52,458 nucleotides of DNA from Spirochaetia bacterium (lineage in GTDB: Bacteria > Spirochaetota > Spirochaetia > DSM-16054 > Sediminispirochaetaceae): the NCBI GenBank assembly GCA_021736475.1, contig JAIPFV010000008.1, positions 1-52,458 on the forward strand, written 5' to 3'. The notes beneath the pieces are model-generated. The model made no database searches, had not been told where the DNA came from, and was given only the letters and a program-made list of their open reading frames with translations. Positions 17,279 to 27,441 of this stretch are shown here, piece after piece; position 1 is the first letter of the stretch, and the number at the start of each line of letters is the position of its first letter. The position numbers were made by a program, and so were the translations under genes.

Positions 17279-18955
17279 ATGTCTGAAAAATATAATATAC
17301 GCAGTCGAGTTATGACCGAGGGGCTCTCCCGAACGGCCAACCGGGCTATGTTTAGGGCTGTCGGTTTCGAAGATGGAGATTTTGAAAAGCCCATAGTTGG
17401 TATTGCTACCGCTGACAGCGATGTCTCCCCTTGTAACGTGCATTTGGCCGAGCATGCGGAAATTTCGAAGAAGAGACTCAAAACACTGGGTGCAATGCCG
17501 GTGAGTTTTCATACCTTTGTGGTCACCGACGGTCAGGCTATGGGTCACGAGGGGATGAAGTGCTCGCTCATCAGCCGGGATACCATTGCCGACATCATCG
17601 AGCTCGATGCGCGCGGACATCGTATGGATGCGCTTATCGGGGTAGGGGCCTGTGATAAAACAATACCCGGTACGGTGATGGGCCTTGCCAGGGTTGATGT
17701 CCCCGCGGTGTTTATCTACGGCGGGTCGATCAAGCCGGGATCTTATAAGGGGAAACCGGTAGACATTGTATCGGCCTTTGAAGCGGTAGGTGCCTACAGT
17801 GCGGGAAAAATTAGCGAAGATGAGCGCCACGGAATCGAATCGGCAGCCTGTCCCGGCCCCGGGGCTTGCGGAGGGATGTATACCGCCAACACTATGGCTT
17901 CGGCCATGGAGGCTATCGGGATGGGCATTCCCGGCAGCGCCTCGGTGCCGGCGGTAGAGGAGGCCAGGCGGAACATCATGGAAGATTCGGCGGATGCTCT
18001 GTATGAGATGATCCGTCGGGGAATAAGCCCGCGGCAGATAATGACACGGGAGGCCTTTGAGAATGCCATACGAGTTGTCATGGCCCTTGGAGGTTCTACC
18101 AATTCGGTGCTGCATCTACTGGCTTTAGCACGAGAGGTAGGGGTAAACCTTACGATCGATGACTTTAACCGGTTTTCCGATACTACTCCTATTCTATGTG
18201 ATATGAAGCCCGCCGGCAGGTATGTGATGGCGGACCTGTATGAGGCAGGGGGGCTGCAGATGGTAATGAAAATGCTGCTGGAGCGAGGTATGCTGCACGG
18301 ACATTGCCTGACGGTAAACGGTAGAACTCTGGCGGAGAATCTAGAGTCGGTAGAGGTTAAATTAGAGGGGCAGGAGGTAGTCCACAGCTTTGAGGAACCG
18401 GTAAAAACTACCGGACCGATTGTTATTCTGAAGGGCAATCTGGCCACCGAGGGCGCTGTGCTTAAAACCTGCGGTTTACAGGAGGTTGTGCATACAGGAC
18501 CGGCCCGGGTTTTTGACAACGAAGAGGAAGCCCTCGATGCGATTCTGAACGGCCGTATTACCAAGGGCGATGTAGTGGTTATACGCTATGAAGGACCTCG
18601 CGGCGGGCCGGGAATGCGCGAGATGCTCTCTCCTACATCGGCAATTGCCGGAGCCGGACTACTACATGAGGTAGCCCTCATTACCGACGGGCGTTTCTCA
18701 GGCGGCAGCCACGGCATGGTAGTTGGACACGTGGCACCGGAGGCGCAGGCCGGCGGAATTATCGCCCTACTGCGGGAGGGGGATATGGTTACCATCGACA
18801 GTAACCGAAAACTTCTGGCTGTAGATGTGAGTGACAGTGAGCTTATCGAGCGCAAAAAGGGCTGGTCTCCCAAGAAAATTGCCTACACCTGGGGGGCACT
18901 GGCAAAGTATGCAAAACTGGTATCTTCGGCCAGCGAAGGTGCGGTAACCGGATAA
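17279..18955 (+). CDS. ilvD: Dihydroxy-acid dehydratase
   Basis: This 558-residue IlvD/Edd-family Fe-S enzyme dehydrates dihydroxy-isovalerate and -methylvalerate to the keto acids of valine and isoleucine. Cluster and metal regions are visible: [15 protein letters not shown] near residue 42, [15 protein letters not shown] near 120, and [20 protein letters not shown] near 195. The C-terminal domain has [21 protein letters not shown] near 470. An AAGGAG site precedes the ATG. It closes the ilvB-ilvN-leuC-leuD-ilvD operon; ilvC, ilvE, leuA and leuB are not in the window. No terminator is evident after it. Confidence 0.95.
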   Translation: MSEKYNIRSRVMTEGLSRTANRAMFRAVGFEDGDFEKPIVGIATADSDVSPCNVHLAEHAEISKKRLKTLGAMPVSFHTFVVTDGQAMGHEGMKCSLISRDTIADIIELDARGHRMDALIGVGACDKTIPGTVMGLARVDVPAVFIYGGSIKPGSYKGKPVDIVSAFEAVGAYSAGKISEDERHGIESAACPGPGACGGMYTANTMASAMEAIGMGIPGSASVPAVEEARRNIMEDSADALYEMIRRGISPRQIMTREAFENAIRVVMALGGSTNSVLHLLALAREVGVNLTIDDFNRFSDTTPILCDMKPAGRYVMADLYEAGGLQMVMKMLLERGMLHGHCLTVNGRTLAENLESVEVKLEGQEVVHSFEEPVKTTGPIVILKGNLATEGAVLKTCGLQEVVHTGPARVFDNEEEALDAILNGRITKGDVVVIRYEGPRGGPGMREMLSPTSAIAGAGLLHEVALITDGRFSGGSHGMVVGHVAPEAQAGGIIALLREGDMVTIDSNRKLLAVDVSDSELIERKKGWSPKKIAYTWGALAKYAKLVSSASEGAVTG

Positions 18956-19017
18956 GTCAAAGAGCGAAGTTTAAAATAAATATTGCATAAGCTTTTAGGA
19001 TTAACTATGATCGAATT

Positions 19018-20796
19018 ATGAAAAATTCAATCCAAATGAGAATAGCTGTAGCAGGCGTTATCTCTATAGTTATAATTGCGGCGGCTACTATAGGTACATC
19101 GATATTTTTCTTTAAGAGCGAAGTTGAACAGCTCTATAGACAGGATTTTCAAAGTAGAATCCGGGGAATTGAGTATGAATACACCGATATTGATGCTTTG
19201 GGGGCCGCCTCTGAAGAGGTGAATAGGCTGCAGACTGAGCTGCTGGATCAACTATCCCGTCGTTTCGAGCAAAATGAGGGGATACAACCCTTCATCATAA
19301 ACGGTTCGCTTGAGCTGATTCTCTGGCCAGAGGCCTTAGAGATAGATAAAGAGTATGCATCTGAAATTCTCGATCAGGCTGATCAAAGTGATACCATAGA
19401 CACAGTCATTAATACAAATGCCGGAGAGTATTGGTTTATTGCTAACTATTACGAGCCCTGGGACTGGTACACCGGGTATGCGGTTGCCGAATCGGAGCGC
19501 TTCGGGATTCTGAATAAGTTTTTTGTTGTAATTTTCCTTGTAACTGCTGCAATCGCTCTTATGGCAATATTCAGTTACTATTTAATTATCCGCAACTCCT
19601 TGCAACCCCTCCGATCCATAGATTCGGCGATTGGCCTTTACACTGAAGGTGACCTGCGTACTCGAATTTCAGTAAAACGGGAGGATGAAGTCGGGCGAAT
19701 TGCCAACGGTGTGAATCAGTTTGCCGAGCGCCTAAGTGCCATTGTGAGCAGTATCAAAAACAGCTCTGAGCTAAATGTGACCATCGAAAAACAGTTGAGC
19801 GAGTCGAGCCAAACTGCGGGCGAGAAGATGGAAAAGATTACTGCCGATTCCGATGTCATTACCGAGCAAGTGGGGCAGTTGAACCAACTGACAGAACAGT
19901 CTCACAGTTCGATTGAGCGGATAGGAAGTGAAATAGCAAAATTAACCGATCGAATTCAAGAGCAGGCTTCCGCAGTCAACCAGTCTACCGCCAGTATCGA
20001 AGAGATGAACAGCTCGTTGGAGAATGTAGCTGCTATTACTCAATCTAAACAAACTTCGAGCACCAAACTTATACAAACCGCCCATGAAGGCGGTGAGCGG
20101 CTGGATAAAACCAACCAGGCCATTCAGCTGATGTTGTCGAGGGTCGATTCAATATCCGAATTTGTCTCTGTAATTCAGAATATTGCCGGTCAAACCAATT
20201 TGCTAGCCATGAATGCTGCCATTGAAGCCGCCCATGCCGGTGAGTCCGGCCGGGGCTTTGCCGTAGTAGCCGATGAAATTCGCAAACTGGCCGAACAATC
20301 GGGCTCTCAGTCAAAACAGATCAGCGGAGGAATTAAAGAGATTGTCGAAACTATTAATGTCGCCGCAAGCTCCGGAGATAAGACCCGGCTTGCCTTCCAG
20401 GAGATTGAACAGGAGATTCAGACGGTAGTAAATTCTTTTGAGGAGATATCCTCAAACACCTCCGAGCTGACTATCGGCAGCGGCGAGGTGATGAACGCGA
20501 TGCAGATTCTTCAAGAAATCTCGAACGATGTCCAAACCGGGGCAGAATCTGTAAAGAGTGAAACCTCTACAGTTGAATCTGCTGTGAAGCAGCTTGCTGA
20601 GCTTTCTGCAAGGGTACACGAACTTACATCAGCTATCACGCAGCAGGCCGGTTCTGCCTCAGAGGTCATCTCGCAAGTATCTGTAGCCTCGGAGAACCTG
20701 GAAGAAGCCAGCCGGAGCTTAAATGCCCAGGTTGATATTTTTTCCATAGACAATGAAACCACTGATTTAGAAGATGAGCAGGGGGATCCGGAATAA
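19018..20796 (+). CDS. Methyl-accepting chemotaxis protein with periplasmic Cache-like sensor
   Basis: The 592-residue chemoreceptor has an N-terminal membrane helix (about 8-30), a periplasmic sensing region of ~130 residues ([21 protein letters not shown] resembles a single Cache domain), a second helix (about 168-190), a HAMP domain, and a long signalling domain. The conserved hairpin tip is [35 protein letters not shown] near residue 395. It relays ligand binding to CheA through CheW. No strong ribosome binding site precedes the ATG. It converges on the ODP-diguanylate cyclase pair, a suggestive neighbour because ODP proteins work with chemoreceptors in other spirochaetes. The ligand is unknown. 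Confidence 0.9.
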   Translation: MKNSIQMRIAVAGVISIVIIAAATIGTSIFFFKSEVEQLYRQDFQSRIRGIEYEYTDIDALGAASEEVNRLQTELLDQLSRRFEQNEGIQPFIINGSLELILWPEALEIDKEYASEILDQADQSDTIDTVINTNAGEYWFIANYYEPWDWYTGYAVAESERFGILNKFFVVIFLVTAAIALMAIFSYYLIIRNSLQPLRSIDSAIGLYTEGDLRTRISVKREDEVGRIANGVNQFAERLSAIVSSIKNSSELNVTIEKQLSESSQTAGEKMEKITADSDVITEQVGQLNQLTEQSHSSIERIGSEIAKLTDRIQEQASAVNQSTASIEEMNSSLENVAAITQSKQTSSTKLIQTAHEGGERLDKTNQAIQLMLSRVDSISEFVSVIQNIAGQTNLLAMNAAIEAAHAGESGRGFAVVADEIRKLAEQSGSQSKQISGGIKEIVETINVAASSGDKTRLAFQEIEQEIQTVVNSFEEISSNTSELTIGSGEVMNAMQILQEISNDVQTGAESVKSETSTVESAVKQLAELSARVHELTSAITQQAGSASEVISQVSVASENLEEASRSLNAQVDIFSIDNETTDLEDEQGDPE

Positions 20797-20847
20797 GCTT
20801 TCTTTTGAAGCTAATCAGGATTATAGCCAAATGTGTAGACATATACT

Positions 20848-21921
20848 TCAAGACGTAACAACCCTGTTTCTGCCTTCTTTTTTAGCTTTATAAAGAGCCT
20901 CATCGGTACGCTTTATTATATTTTCTTTCGTATCGTTCTTTACGCTAGAGGTGAGTCCGAAGCTGCAGGTAATGTGTCCGACCTTCGGGAACCGCTTCTT
21001 TTCGATTGCTGCTCGGATGCGTTCTCCTAAGAAAGCTGCCTCTGAAAGCTCTGTGTGCGGCAGGAGGATAATAAACTCCTCTCCCCCCCAGCGTGCCAGC
21101 AGATCGCTCTCGCGTATCTGGGTTTTTACCAATTCAACCAATTCAACCAGTACGATGTCACCTATATCATGTCCATGAGTATCATTTACCTTTTTAAAAT
21201 GATCTATGTCGAACATAAGCACAGAGAGTACATGACCGTACCGTTGGAATGTTCGAAGCTCTCTTTCAAAGGCGGAGTTAAACTTTAGTCTATTGGCTAT
21301 CTGAGTCAGGTGGTCGGTTTGAGAAACGCGGGTGAGCTCCTGTTCGCGAGAAAGACTGTTGCTTACATCTACAAAGGTAGCTACAACCGCGGTGGGGTGT
21401 GGATCCTCCGCACTTATAACCGGCTGTGAGTTGACCGAAATCCATGCGAGGCCGCCGTCAGGTTTGTGTACTCCCAAAATAACGCCGTGTTGAGGCTCTC
21501 CGCTTTGGAGAGTGATAATTGCCGGATGTTCCTCGACTGGGTAAGGGCTGCCGTCCTGGTGTACCGCCCTCCACCTCGGATCGGTAGAGGTTCTGCCTAG
21601 AAGCTGGTCTCGAGTGAGGCCGAGAATTTGTTCGGCGCTTCGATTGTAGGTTACTATTTTACCGTTACGATTGTAAATTACAATTCCCTCTTCCATAGCA
21701 GCGATTACAGAACGATAAAGATGCTCGCTTTCCCTGAGCCTTTCGGCGTTATGGTGGTAGTCCTGAATTAACTCGCGTAATAGCTCGTTATTTATGCGGG
21801 AGTCTTTTTCCTGTGCGCCAGCCTCGAGGAGGGTTTTAAGCAGTTCTTTATGCTGCAGTATGTCCGTCCTGCTGAGGCGGCTGAGCAATTCTCCGATGCT
21901 GTCGTTAGGGCTCATAGGCAT
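20848..21921 (-). CDS. PAS-GGDEF diguanylate cyclase
   Basis: The 357-residue protein has an N-terminal helical segment (1-65), a PAS domain (about 66-185, with GIVIYNRNGKIVTYNRSAEQILG and a PAC-like tail) and a C-terminal GGDEF domain (about 195-355) whose active-site loop reads ARWGGEEF near residue 285. The FDIDHFKKVNDTHGHDIGD metal-binding segment is intact, so it should make c-di-GMP from two GTP. No membrane helix is seen. Its start overlaps the end of the ODP gene by 17 bases, implying that the two are translated together and that the cyclase may be driven by the redox or oxygen state seen by ODP. That link is inference. Confidence 0.9.
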   Translation of the reverse strand: MPMSPNDSIGELLSRLSRTDILQHKELLKTLLEAGAQEKDSRINNELLRELIQDYHHNAERLRESEHLYRSVIAAMEEGIVIYNRNGKIVTYNRSAEQILGLTRDQLLGRTSTDPRWRAVHQDGSPYPVEEHPAIITLQSGEPQHGVILGVHKPDGGLAWISVNSQPVISAEDPHPTAVVATFVDVSNSLSREQELTRVSQTDHLTQIANRLKFNSAFERELRTFQRYGHVLSVLMFDIDHFKKVNDTHGHDIGDIVLVELVELVKTQIRESDLLARWGGEEFIILLPHTELSEAAFLGERIRAAIEKKRFPKVGHITCSFGLTSSVKNDTKENIIKRTDEALYKAKKEGRNRVVTS

Positions 21922-22729
21922 CTATTCCCACGGCAGGCAGTTTATCAAGCGCATTAATGACCAAATCAATGTCCTCTGTCTGATTGAGTATGCTGCCGTG
22001 TTGCGGAGCGATTCGTGAAATCGCTAGCTGCTTTGTCTTGCCCATGGCATAGGAGAGAGCTTTACCGGAGGTCATGATGCGTCTGTGAAAATTGTAAATT
22101 CCATAGAGCGGACAGTAGCGTTTGAATTGATCGCACTCCGCCTGTATATGGTCACACGAGTGGCACTCACTTGGAAGTTTTAAGAAAAGCTCCCAATGAA
22201 CGTCGTAGCTGCCGAAGAGATCACTACTGAAGAGGGTTTTGGTCTGGCTGTCGTAGGTCATGAAGCTGCCCGCCGAATGTGCATAGGGGGTGTGGATAAA
22301 ACTAAGCTCCCTGCCTGTGGCAAAGGTAAACCGGCTCGAGAGTGCATTGATGTCCAGGAGGGGAGAGCTATTGCCGTAGTAGCGTATAAACACGTTGTTC
22401 TCGCGGTGGGAAATAATTTTCAGATTATTAGAATTGATGATCTCCTCAAAATTGGGAATGCTGCTGCATAAGTCAGGGTCATAATGCTGATATATGAGCC
22501 TGAAAATATTTTGCGGCAGAATACCGGTTTGTAGTATTTTTAACATTACAATGCTGAATTCAGGCCTGCTTCCTCCGTCGATGAGTACCGCCTCATCCCC
22601 TTCTACGATAAGGTAGGGGTTACAATGCAGGTTCCGTTCTCGGTCTACGTATCCCACCCAGAAGATGCCCTCCGCCAGTTCTATTGGCTCTTCGTATGAA
22701 ATACCACCTTCAGTATCACTATCTTTCAC
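21905..22729 (-). CDS. ODP-type di-iron metallo-beta-lactamase-fold protein (oxygen/iron sensor-like)
   Basis: The protein has the metallo-beta-lactamase fold of flavo-di-iron and ODP proteins: GIFWVG near the start, NPYLIVEGDEAVLIDGG, the metal motif HYDPDLCSS in place of HxHxDH, a later His in THPYAH-like FIHTPYAHSAGSF, and SSDLFGSYD with its Asp. There is no flavodoxin domain, as in spirochaetal ODP, which binds Fe and O2 and acts with a chemoreceptor. I choose the GTG at 22729, which has AAAGGA seven bases upstream; the frame stays open to 22819 (TTG) and has an ATG at 22765, both without good sites. It overlaps a diguanylate cyclase gene. Confidence 0.8.
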   Translation of the reverse strand: MKDSDTEGGISYEEPIELAEGIFWVGYVDRERNLHCNPYLIVEGDEAVLIDGGSRPEFSIVMLKILQTGILPQNIFRLIYQHYDPDLCSSIPNFEEIINSNNLKIISHRENNVFIRYYGNSSPLLDINALSSRFTFATGRELSFIHTPYAHSAGSFMTYDSQTKTLFSSDLFGSYDVHWELFLKLPSECHSCDHIQAECDQFKRYCPLYGIYNFHRRIMTSGKALSYAMGKTKQLAISRIAPQHGSILNQTEDIDLVINALDKLPAVGIDAYEP

Positions 22730-22824
22730 TACAAAATCCTTTTTATATGCAAGTTGCATTCTCATTTTGGCTTTGTTCTTTAGTGTATACCTTGTTGCTT
22801 TAAAGAGCAAATTAAGCAAAATGA

Positions 22825-23982
22825 CTATTGTTTCTGAGTAACAGGATAAAGCTGTCCTACGAACACTATCTCACTCCCATCCGGTTGGATATCACACCTG
22901 ACCTTGCCCTTGTCGACATTCCTACGGGAATCGTAAACACCGTTGCGGTAGATTTCTACCGAACGCCAATGTTCCGGTACAACGAACTCAATACTGAGGG
23001 GCTGTGAATACACTTCATCCTCCAGGTTGTCTTCCACTGCAAGGGTTATAGTAGTGAGTGTCTGATTTAGCAGTTTTACCGATACGAAATTTCTTTCCCT
23101 GATATACCGGAGAACATTTCCAAATGGGGCAATCCAAAAATTCTTATTTTCAATGTAATCGAGGACAGCCTTAAAGTGGTGGAACGAAAGGGGATCCCAG
23201 CCAAGAGCTTCTTTGGGGATATTGCCGTTGTCAATGCCGTGAAAGCCGCCTATCAACCAGTTTCCTTCCTCGAAGGCTCGGTCCCCGAGTCTCTTCATCT
23301 CTCGAACTTCGAATTTTTCACTTACCCGCATAGAATTGATCTGATAAAAGTTTTGCGGAGTCTTTTGGGGGATACCGCCGAATCTGTGGGGGTACTGGCT
23401 GAGCCTTCCACCGCCTGATCTTGCCCCAATAAAATAGGTATGTGCAATTTCTTGGTTTGCAGCGCTACTGCGCCAGTACGGCCAGCTGAAGGTCATTCCC
23501 CTTGGGAGCGCAGGAATGTGCATCCTGATTGTCTCTCGCGACTTTTCGAGTTCTCTATGGGCCTTTACAGATAAATCGGCATGGGTGCTGCTGTGGCTTG
23601 CGATTTCATGTCCAGCGGCGGCCATGGTTCGGGCTTGTTCCCAAGAAAACAGTAATCTCTCGATAGATCCGTCTTTCCATATACCGGTTTCTCTAAAATC
23701 GGTAATAAGGAAGAAAGTAGCCTTGATATTACGCTTCTCCAGTTCTGGAAAAGCTAGGAGATACTGGTCGAGGGTTCCATCATCGAAGGTTATGGAACAA
23801 GCCGAAGTCCTAAACCCGTACCAGGGGGCTATCCTATACTCGAAGCTATATTCTGAGATTTCTTTGTCAAAATCTTCATCTACCGAGGAGGTGGAGGCGC
23901 ATCCGCTTAGAAGAAGAACTATAAATATCCCAATTGAGAGGGTTGAGAGAAACACATGTCCGCGAGCGCTGTTTCTATTCAT
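22825..23982 (-). CDS. Lipoprotein polysaccharide deacetylase (NodB fold)
   Basis: This 385-residue protein has a signal peptide ending in a lipobox (LLLSGC near residue 28). It carries the NodB deacetylase motifs: SITFDDGTLDQYL near residue 64 (catalytic Asp-Asp) and the metal-binding SHSSTH (H-x4-H) near 130. It probably removes acetyl or N-acetyl groups from an extracellular or periplasmic glycan. The C-terminal ~90 residues (from about 295) form a beta-rich domain. The start overlaps by eight bases the stop of the PIG-L deacetylase gene upstream, so the two deacetylases probably act on the same material. Confidence 0.88.
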   Translation of the reverse strand: MNRNSARGHVFLSTLSIGIFIVLLLSGCASTSSVDEDFDKEISEYSFEYRIAPWYGFRTSACSITFDDGTLDQYLLAFPELEKRNIKATFFLITDFRETGIWKDGSIERLLFSWEQARTMAAAGHEIASHSSTHADLSVKAHRELEKSRETIRMHIPALPRGMTFSWPYWRSSAANQEIAHTYFIGARSGGGRLSQYPHRFGGIPQKTPQNFYQINSMRVSEKFEVREMKRLGDRAFEEGNWLIGGFHGIDNGNIPKEALGWDPLSFHHFKAVLDYIENKNFWIAPFGNVLRYIRERNFVSVKLLNQTLTTITLAVEDNLEDEVYSQPLSIEFVVPEHWRSVEIYRNGVYDSRRNVDKGKVRCDIQPDGSEIVFVGQLYPVTQKQ

Positions 23983-25471
23983 TGCCTGAGAGATACTCCT
24001 CTACAGTTATAGGGTAGTTCCACAGTTCAATACTATAATATTCGTACTGCACGTCAAGTGTATGGGCGAGTGCTATAATCGAAGCATCCTTTTGTGTTCG
24101 GTATTGGCGCAGAGCCTGGGCTTTGATTCTCTTGGGAGAGAAACCTGTTACGGCGGTTTCCATCATTGAAATGGCCGCTATAGCAGGGTAGGGCTCACCT
24201 CCTATAGTATCTCTTAAAGAATCGACCGGAATCAGGTGTCCCTTGATGAAACTCTGGCCTTCTTCCATCAGTTGATCAATGGCTTTGTTAACAAGGTAAC
24301 CTACCGTTTTATGTTCAAAATGCTCATACGCTTCACTGTCGTTTTTGGGCGAAAGGATAACTGAAGGGCTGTAACCCCGGATCAATTCTGTAAGCTTTGT
24401 TATTAGGCCGGCTTCTCCTCCCCAGGCATCAAGGACTTCCTCTATGCTGAGAACTTGGGTATTGCTGCTGTAGGGGTGATTCTTCAAACCTAAACGAAGG
24501 TATTCCACCACCCCGAGGTGGCTTAGAGCTTTTTCGGTTTCTCCTACTCTGATTTCCGCCAGCTCAGGAGGTGAGGGGTACTGACCAGGAAAGTCACTCC
24601 TTACAACACCTGACTCCCCATCAGTAAAAAGAACGGTAATGATTTTTTTCCCCTGACGCGAAGCTTTAGCCGTAAAGCCGCCGAAATCTATCGATTCATC
24701 ATCCGGGTGAGCATGGATGCACATAATATCCGCATCGAAGTACTCCGGGGTTTCTCCGGGACCGATCATGTGTGGCTTGAGGAGTGGGAGGCTTCCGAAC
24801 TCTTTGGCAGCATCGTAGAGAGCTGGATAAGCAGTTTTAGTAACAGTATTGCTGGTTTCTGATTCTATTGTTCCGGAGAGACTTTGAAGTGCAAGACCCG
24901 CAACAAGTGTGAGCAATACTGCAAAAATGGGGAGGCTATAGGTAGGAAGAAAATCCGGCTTTTTTTTAGGGTATACGATGACATTATGGGTACCCTTGAA
25001 AAGAATTCGTTCAGAGCCCCATGCAATTCTGCTTCCCGGAGAAAGCTTCTTGTGCTTAGCAGCGACCCCGTTTATCAGAAGAAAATCCGGAGAGCTAAAA
25101 AATACTCCCGTCTCCCTAGTTTCAATGGAAAACTTCTCAGGCCTAGTGTTTCCTTTCTGTTTCCGCAGTTTAAGGTCGGCATCTTGAACAGTTCCGGCAA
25201 TTATTTTGGGTCCCGGTAAGGAAAACTCCTGCTGTTTACCTTTTTCAGGGGACAATAGTATCAGATCGAGATAGTGAAACATTTGAGGCTGTGGGTGCGG
25301 CTCTTCCAAGGAGCTTCGATTTTGGTAATATCTGCTTACCGCGAAGGCTATAAGGAGCAAAGCAATAAGTCCCAAGAGCGCTGCTACCAATATACCTCTC
25401 AAGTTGAGCAACTCTTGGGTGAGGAAGGAAAGTTCCCTAAACATATTACCGCTAAGAAATTTGATCACCAT
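23975..25471 (-). CDS. Membrane protein with FHA-like domain and PIG-L deacetylase domain
   Basis: The 498-residue protein has an N-terminal membrane helix (about 28-46), an FHA-like beta domain (about 65-165, ending SPGSRIAWGSERILFKG), a second helix (about 175-200), and a C-terminal PIG-L/LmbE deacetylase domain (from about 245). That domain has the zinc motif HAHPDDE near residue 252 and FTDGESG near 283. PIG-L enzymes remove N-acetyl groups from sugar conjugates. The position between two helices suggests that the FHA-like part is cytoplasmic and the catalytic part external. Start is the ATG at 25471 or the GTG at 25468 just after AAGGACGG. FHA plus PIG-L is an unusual pairing. Confidence 0.82.
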   Translation of the reverse strand: MVIKFLSGNMFRELSFLTQELLNLRGILVAALLGLIALLLIAFAVSRYYQNRSSLEEPHPQPQMFHYLDLILLSPEKGKQQEFSLPGPKIIAGTVQDADLKLRKQKGNTRPEKFSIETRETGVFFSSPDFLLINGVAAKHKKLSPGSRIAWGSERILFKGTHNVIVYPKKKPDFLPTYSLPIFAVLLTLVAGLALQSLSGTIESETSNTVTKTAYPALYDAAKEFGSLPLLKPHMIGPGETPEYFDADIMCIHAHPDDESIDFGGFTAKASRQGKKIITVLFTDGESGVVRSDFPGQYPSPPELAEIRVGETEKALSHLGVVEYLRLGLKNHPYSSNTQVLSIEEVLDAWGGEAGLITKLTELIRGYSPSVILSPKNDSEAYEHFEHKTVGYLVNKAIDQLMEEGQSFIKGHLIPVDSLRDTIGGEPYPAIAAISMMETAVTGFSPKRIKAQALRQYRTQKDASIIALAHTLDVQYEYYSIELWNYPITVEEYLSGNE

Positions 25472-25519
25472 CCGTCCTTATTGTACATTATCTTTCTATG
25501 TGGCACAAAGGCACATTTG

Positions 25520-25548
25520 TTGACTTTTCCGTATCGGTATTCTACAAT
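25520..25548 (+). promoter_or_regulatory. Strong promoter, nearly leaderless, for the histidine kinase
   Basis: TTGACT (25520-25525) and TACAAT (25543-25548) are 17 bases apart. Transcription would start near 25555, only about two bases before the ATG at 25557, and no ribosome binding site is visible. Confidence 0.65.
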
Positions 25549-25556
25549 CAAACATA

Positions 25557-27425
25557 ATGGACAAAATAAACGTAATTCTCGTTACTGAAGATAATTATTT
25601 AGAAAATGCTATTAATGAACAGTGTCGGCAGTGCACAAATTTAGAGCCTCTGGTGGTTCACCACAATATCGCAAGCATAGAGTGGGAAGATATAGGTGAG
25701 TATCGGGCTTTTATAATTGATCTTCCTTCTTTGAGCAGCGATCCCATGGAAATATTAGGCCAGATAGATGGCGAGGCTGTGGTGCTGCTTACAGATTTCA
25801 AACGCAATAAGCTGGTAGAAGAAATAATCGGAAAATACGAATTACAGCTGCTCGTAAAAGATCCTCAAAATGGGTATCTTCAGATGGTATCCATGTTTAT
25901 ACGTAAGGCGCTCAAAGTTAAGGATAAAGAAAACTCTACCATGGAGGTGATACATCACATCCACAAAAGAAAGTACGACTTCCTAAATGCCGTTCCGGAT
26001 ATTGTCTATCAGCTTGATTCTCAGGGCAATTTTGTATATCTAAATGATGCGGTACGAACTATGGGCTACACTCCGGAAGAGCTTTTAGGCCGTCACTTTT
26101 CTACCATTGTGGTGGAAGAAGACAGGCAGAAGGCCGCCAGATCTTCCGTGTTGCCCAAATACTCCGGTAAAGTTACAGGCTACGAGGGTTCTCCAGGGCT
26201 TTTTGATGAAAGAAGGTCTAGGGAGAGAGCTACCAGAGAGCTTGAGGTCAAGCTAAAAAAAAGAGTTCGCGGAAATGAAGTTGATAAAGCCACCCTTGGC
26301 TCCATAATTGCGTATGGAGAGGTTACCGCTACAGGCCAATATACCAGGGAGAATAAAAAGAGAACTTTTATCGGGACTGTGGGTATTATAAGGGATATTA
26401 CTACCCGGAGAAAATCCGAGAAACTTCTGCATCTTCTCTCATTTGCTTTAGAACAGAACCCCTCAGGTATCTGTATTATCGATGCTGAGAAGAAAATTGT
26501 GTACGTGAATCCTTATTTTTCTAATAAGTTTGATGTCCCCTATGACATGGTCAATACTCTTTCCGTTGATGGAGTATGGAAAAAAATATTTGGAAAGAGT
26601 GGGTTTAACGAAGTAGTGGAAGAGATAGAAGAAAACGGATTTTGGCACCAGGACCTACGTATAGATGCTCCAAGGGGGTTGGCTGAGTGGTATTCGGTAA
26701 TGCTCTATCCAGTAGCTTTTTTTAATGATGCTACCCACTATGTCTTAATTTTAGTTGATATAACTGAGAAAAAAAGCTCGGAAGTGAGGTTGAAGAAGGA
26801 GTTGGATGAGAAAGATATTCTTCTTAAAGAGATACATCATAGAGTAAAAAATAACCTGAATATCATATCAAGCCTGTTCAACTTACAGATGAACGATTCA
26901 TCCCAGAACGAAGAGCTTAACGGTATTCTCTTAGCGAGTCAGAATCGAATACACACCATGGCCAGAGTTCATGAGCAATTGTATAATGAAGATTCATTTT
27001 CTTATATCAATATCTCAACCTACATATCCTCTTTAGTTCCGGAGATTCTGAATGCTTATGGCAGTGTGAGTCATATCAAACTGAAGATTGATGTAGATGA
27101 AGTGCACCTTCCTCTCACCCAGGCAATTCCTTGTGGGCTGATAATAAATGAACTTATCACTAATGCGTATCAACACGCCTTTCCCAACAAGCAAGCAGGC
27201 AAGATCACTGTGTCTTTGGAGCTTGATGATAAGCAAAAGTGTGTACTCAAAGTGCATGATAATGGGGTAGGGTTACCACACAATTTTATTCCTCAGCAAT
27301 CCGAGACTCTAGGAATGCAGCTTATTCATGGCTTATGCGAACAGCTCAACGGGAAAATTGAATTTTTACAGGAGAGCGGTACAATTGCAAAGTTAGTACT
27401 CTCAGACCCGAATTTAAGAGGTTAG
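25557..27425 (+). CDS. PAS sensor histidine kinase of the HisKA_2 type
   Basis: The 622-residue cytoplasmic kinase begins with a receiver-like but degenerate domain (about 1-125; [16 protein letters not shown], with no clear phospho-acceptor). Two PAS domains follow (about 140-290 and 300-410), then a HisKA_2 dimerisation domain with phospho-His in [16 protein letters not shown] near residue 427, and a HATPase domain (N-box [13 protein letters not shown] near 530, G-box DNGVGLP near 567). HisKA_2 kinases often phosphorylate stand-alone or atypical response regulators. No partner regulator is adjacent; the next gene is convergent cysK. Its first domain suggests control by another kinase or a binding partner. 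Confidence 0.88.
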   Translation: MDKINVILVTEDNYLENAINEQCRQCTNLEPLVVHHNIASIEWEDIGEYRAFIIDLPSLSSDPMEILGQIDGEAVVLLTDFKRNKLVEEIIGKYELQLLVKDPQNGYLQMVSMFIRKALKVKDKENSTMEVIHHIHKRKYDFLNAVPDIVYQLDSQGNFVYLNDAVRTMGYTPEELLGRHFSTIVVEEDRQKAARSSVLPKYSGKVTGYEGSPGLFDERRSRERATRELEVKLKKRVRGNEVDKATLGSIIAYGEVTATGQYTRENKKRTFIGTVGIIRDITTRRKSEKLLHLLSFALEQNPSGICIIDAEKKIVYVNPYFSNKFDVPYDMVNTLSVDGVWKKIFGKSGFNEVVEEIEENGFWHQDLRIDAPRGLAEWYSVMLYPVAFFNDATHYVLILVDITEKKSSEVRLKKELDEKDILLKEIHHRVKNNLNIISSLFNLQMNDSSQNEELNGILLASQNRIHTMARVHEQLYNEDSFSYINISTYISSLVPEILNAYGSVSHIKLKIDVDEVHLPLTQAIPCGLIINELITNAYQHAFPNKQAGKITVSLELDDKQKCVLKVHDNGVGLPHNFIPQQSETLGMQLIHGLCEQLNGKIEFLQESGTIAKLVLSDPNLRG

Positions 27426-27441
27426 TAAAAAAAGGCGATTT

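Noticed and set aside
22747-22759. Palindrome ATGCAAGTTGCAT upstream of the ODP gene
   Set aside because: Only 13 bases, and inside the region where the start codon is uncertain; too weak to call an operator.
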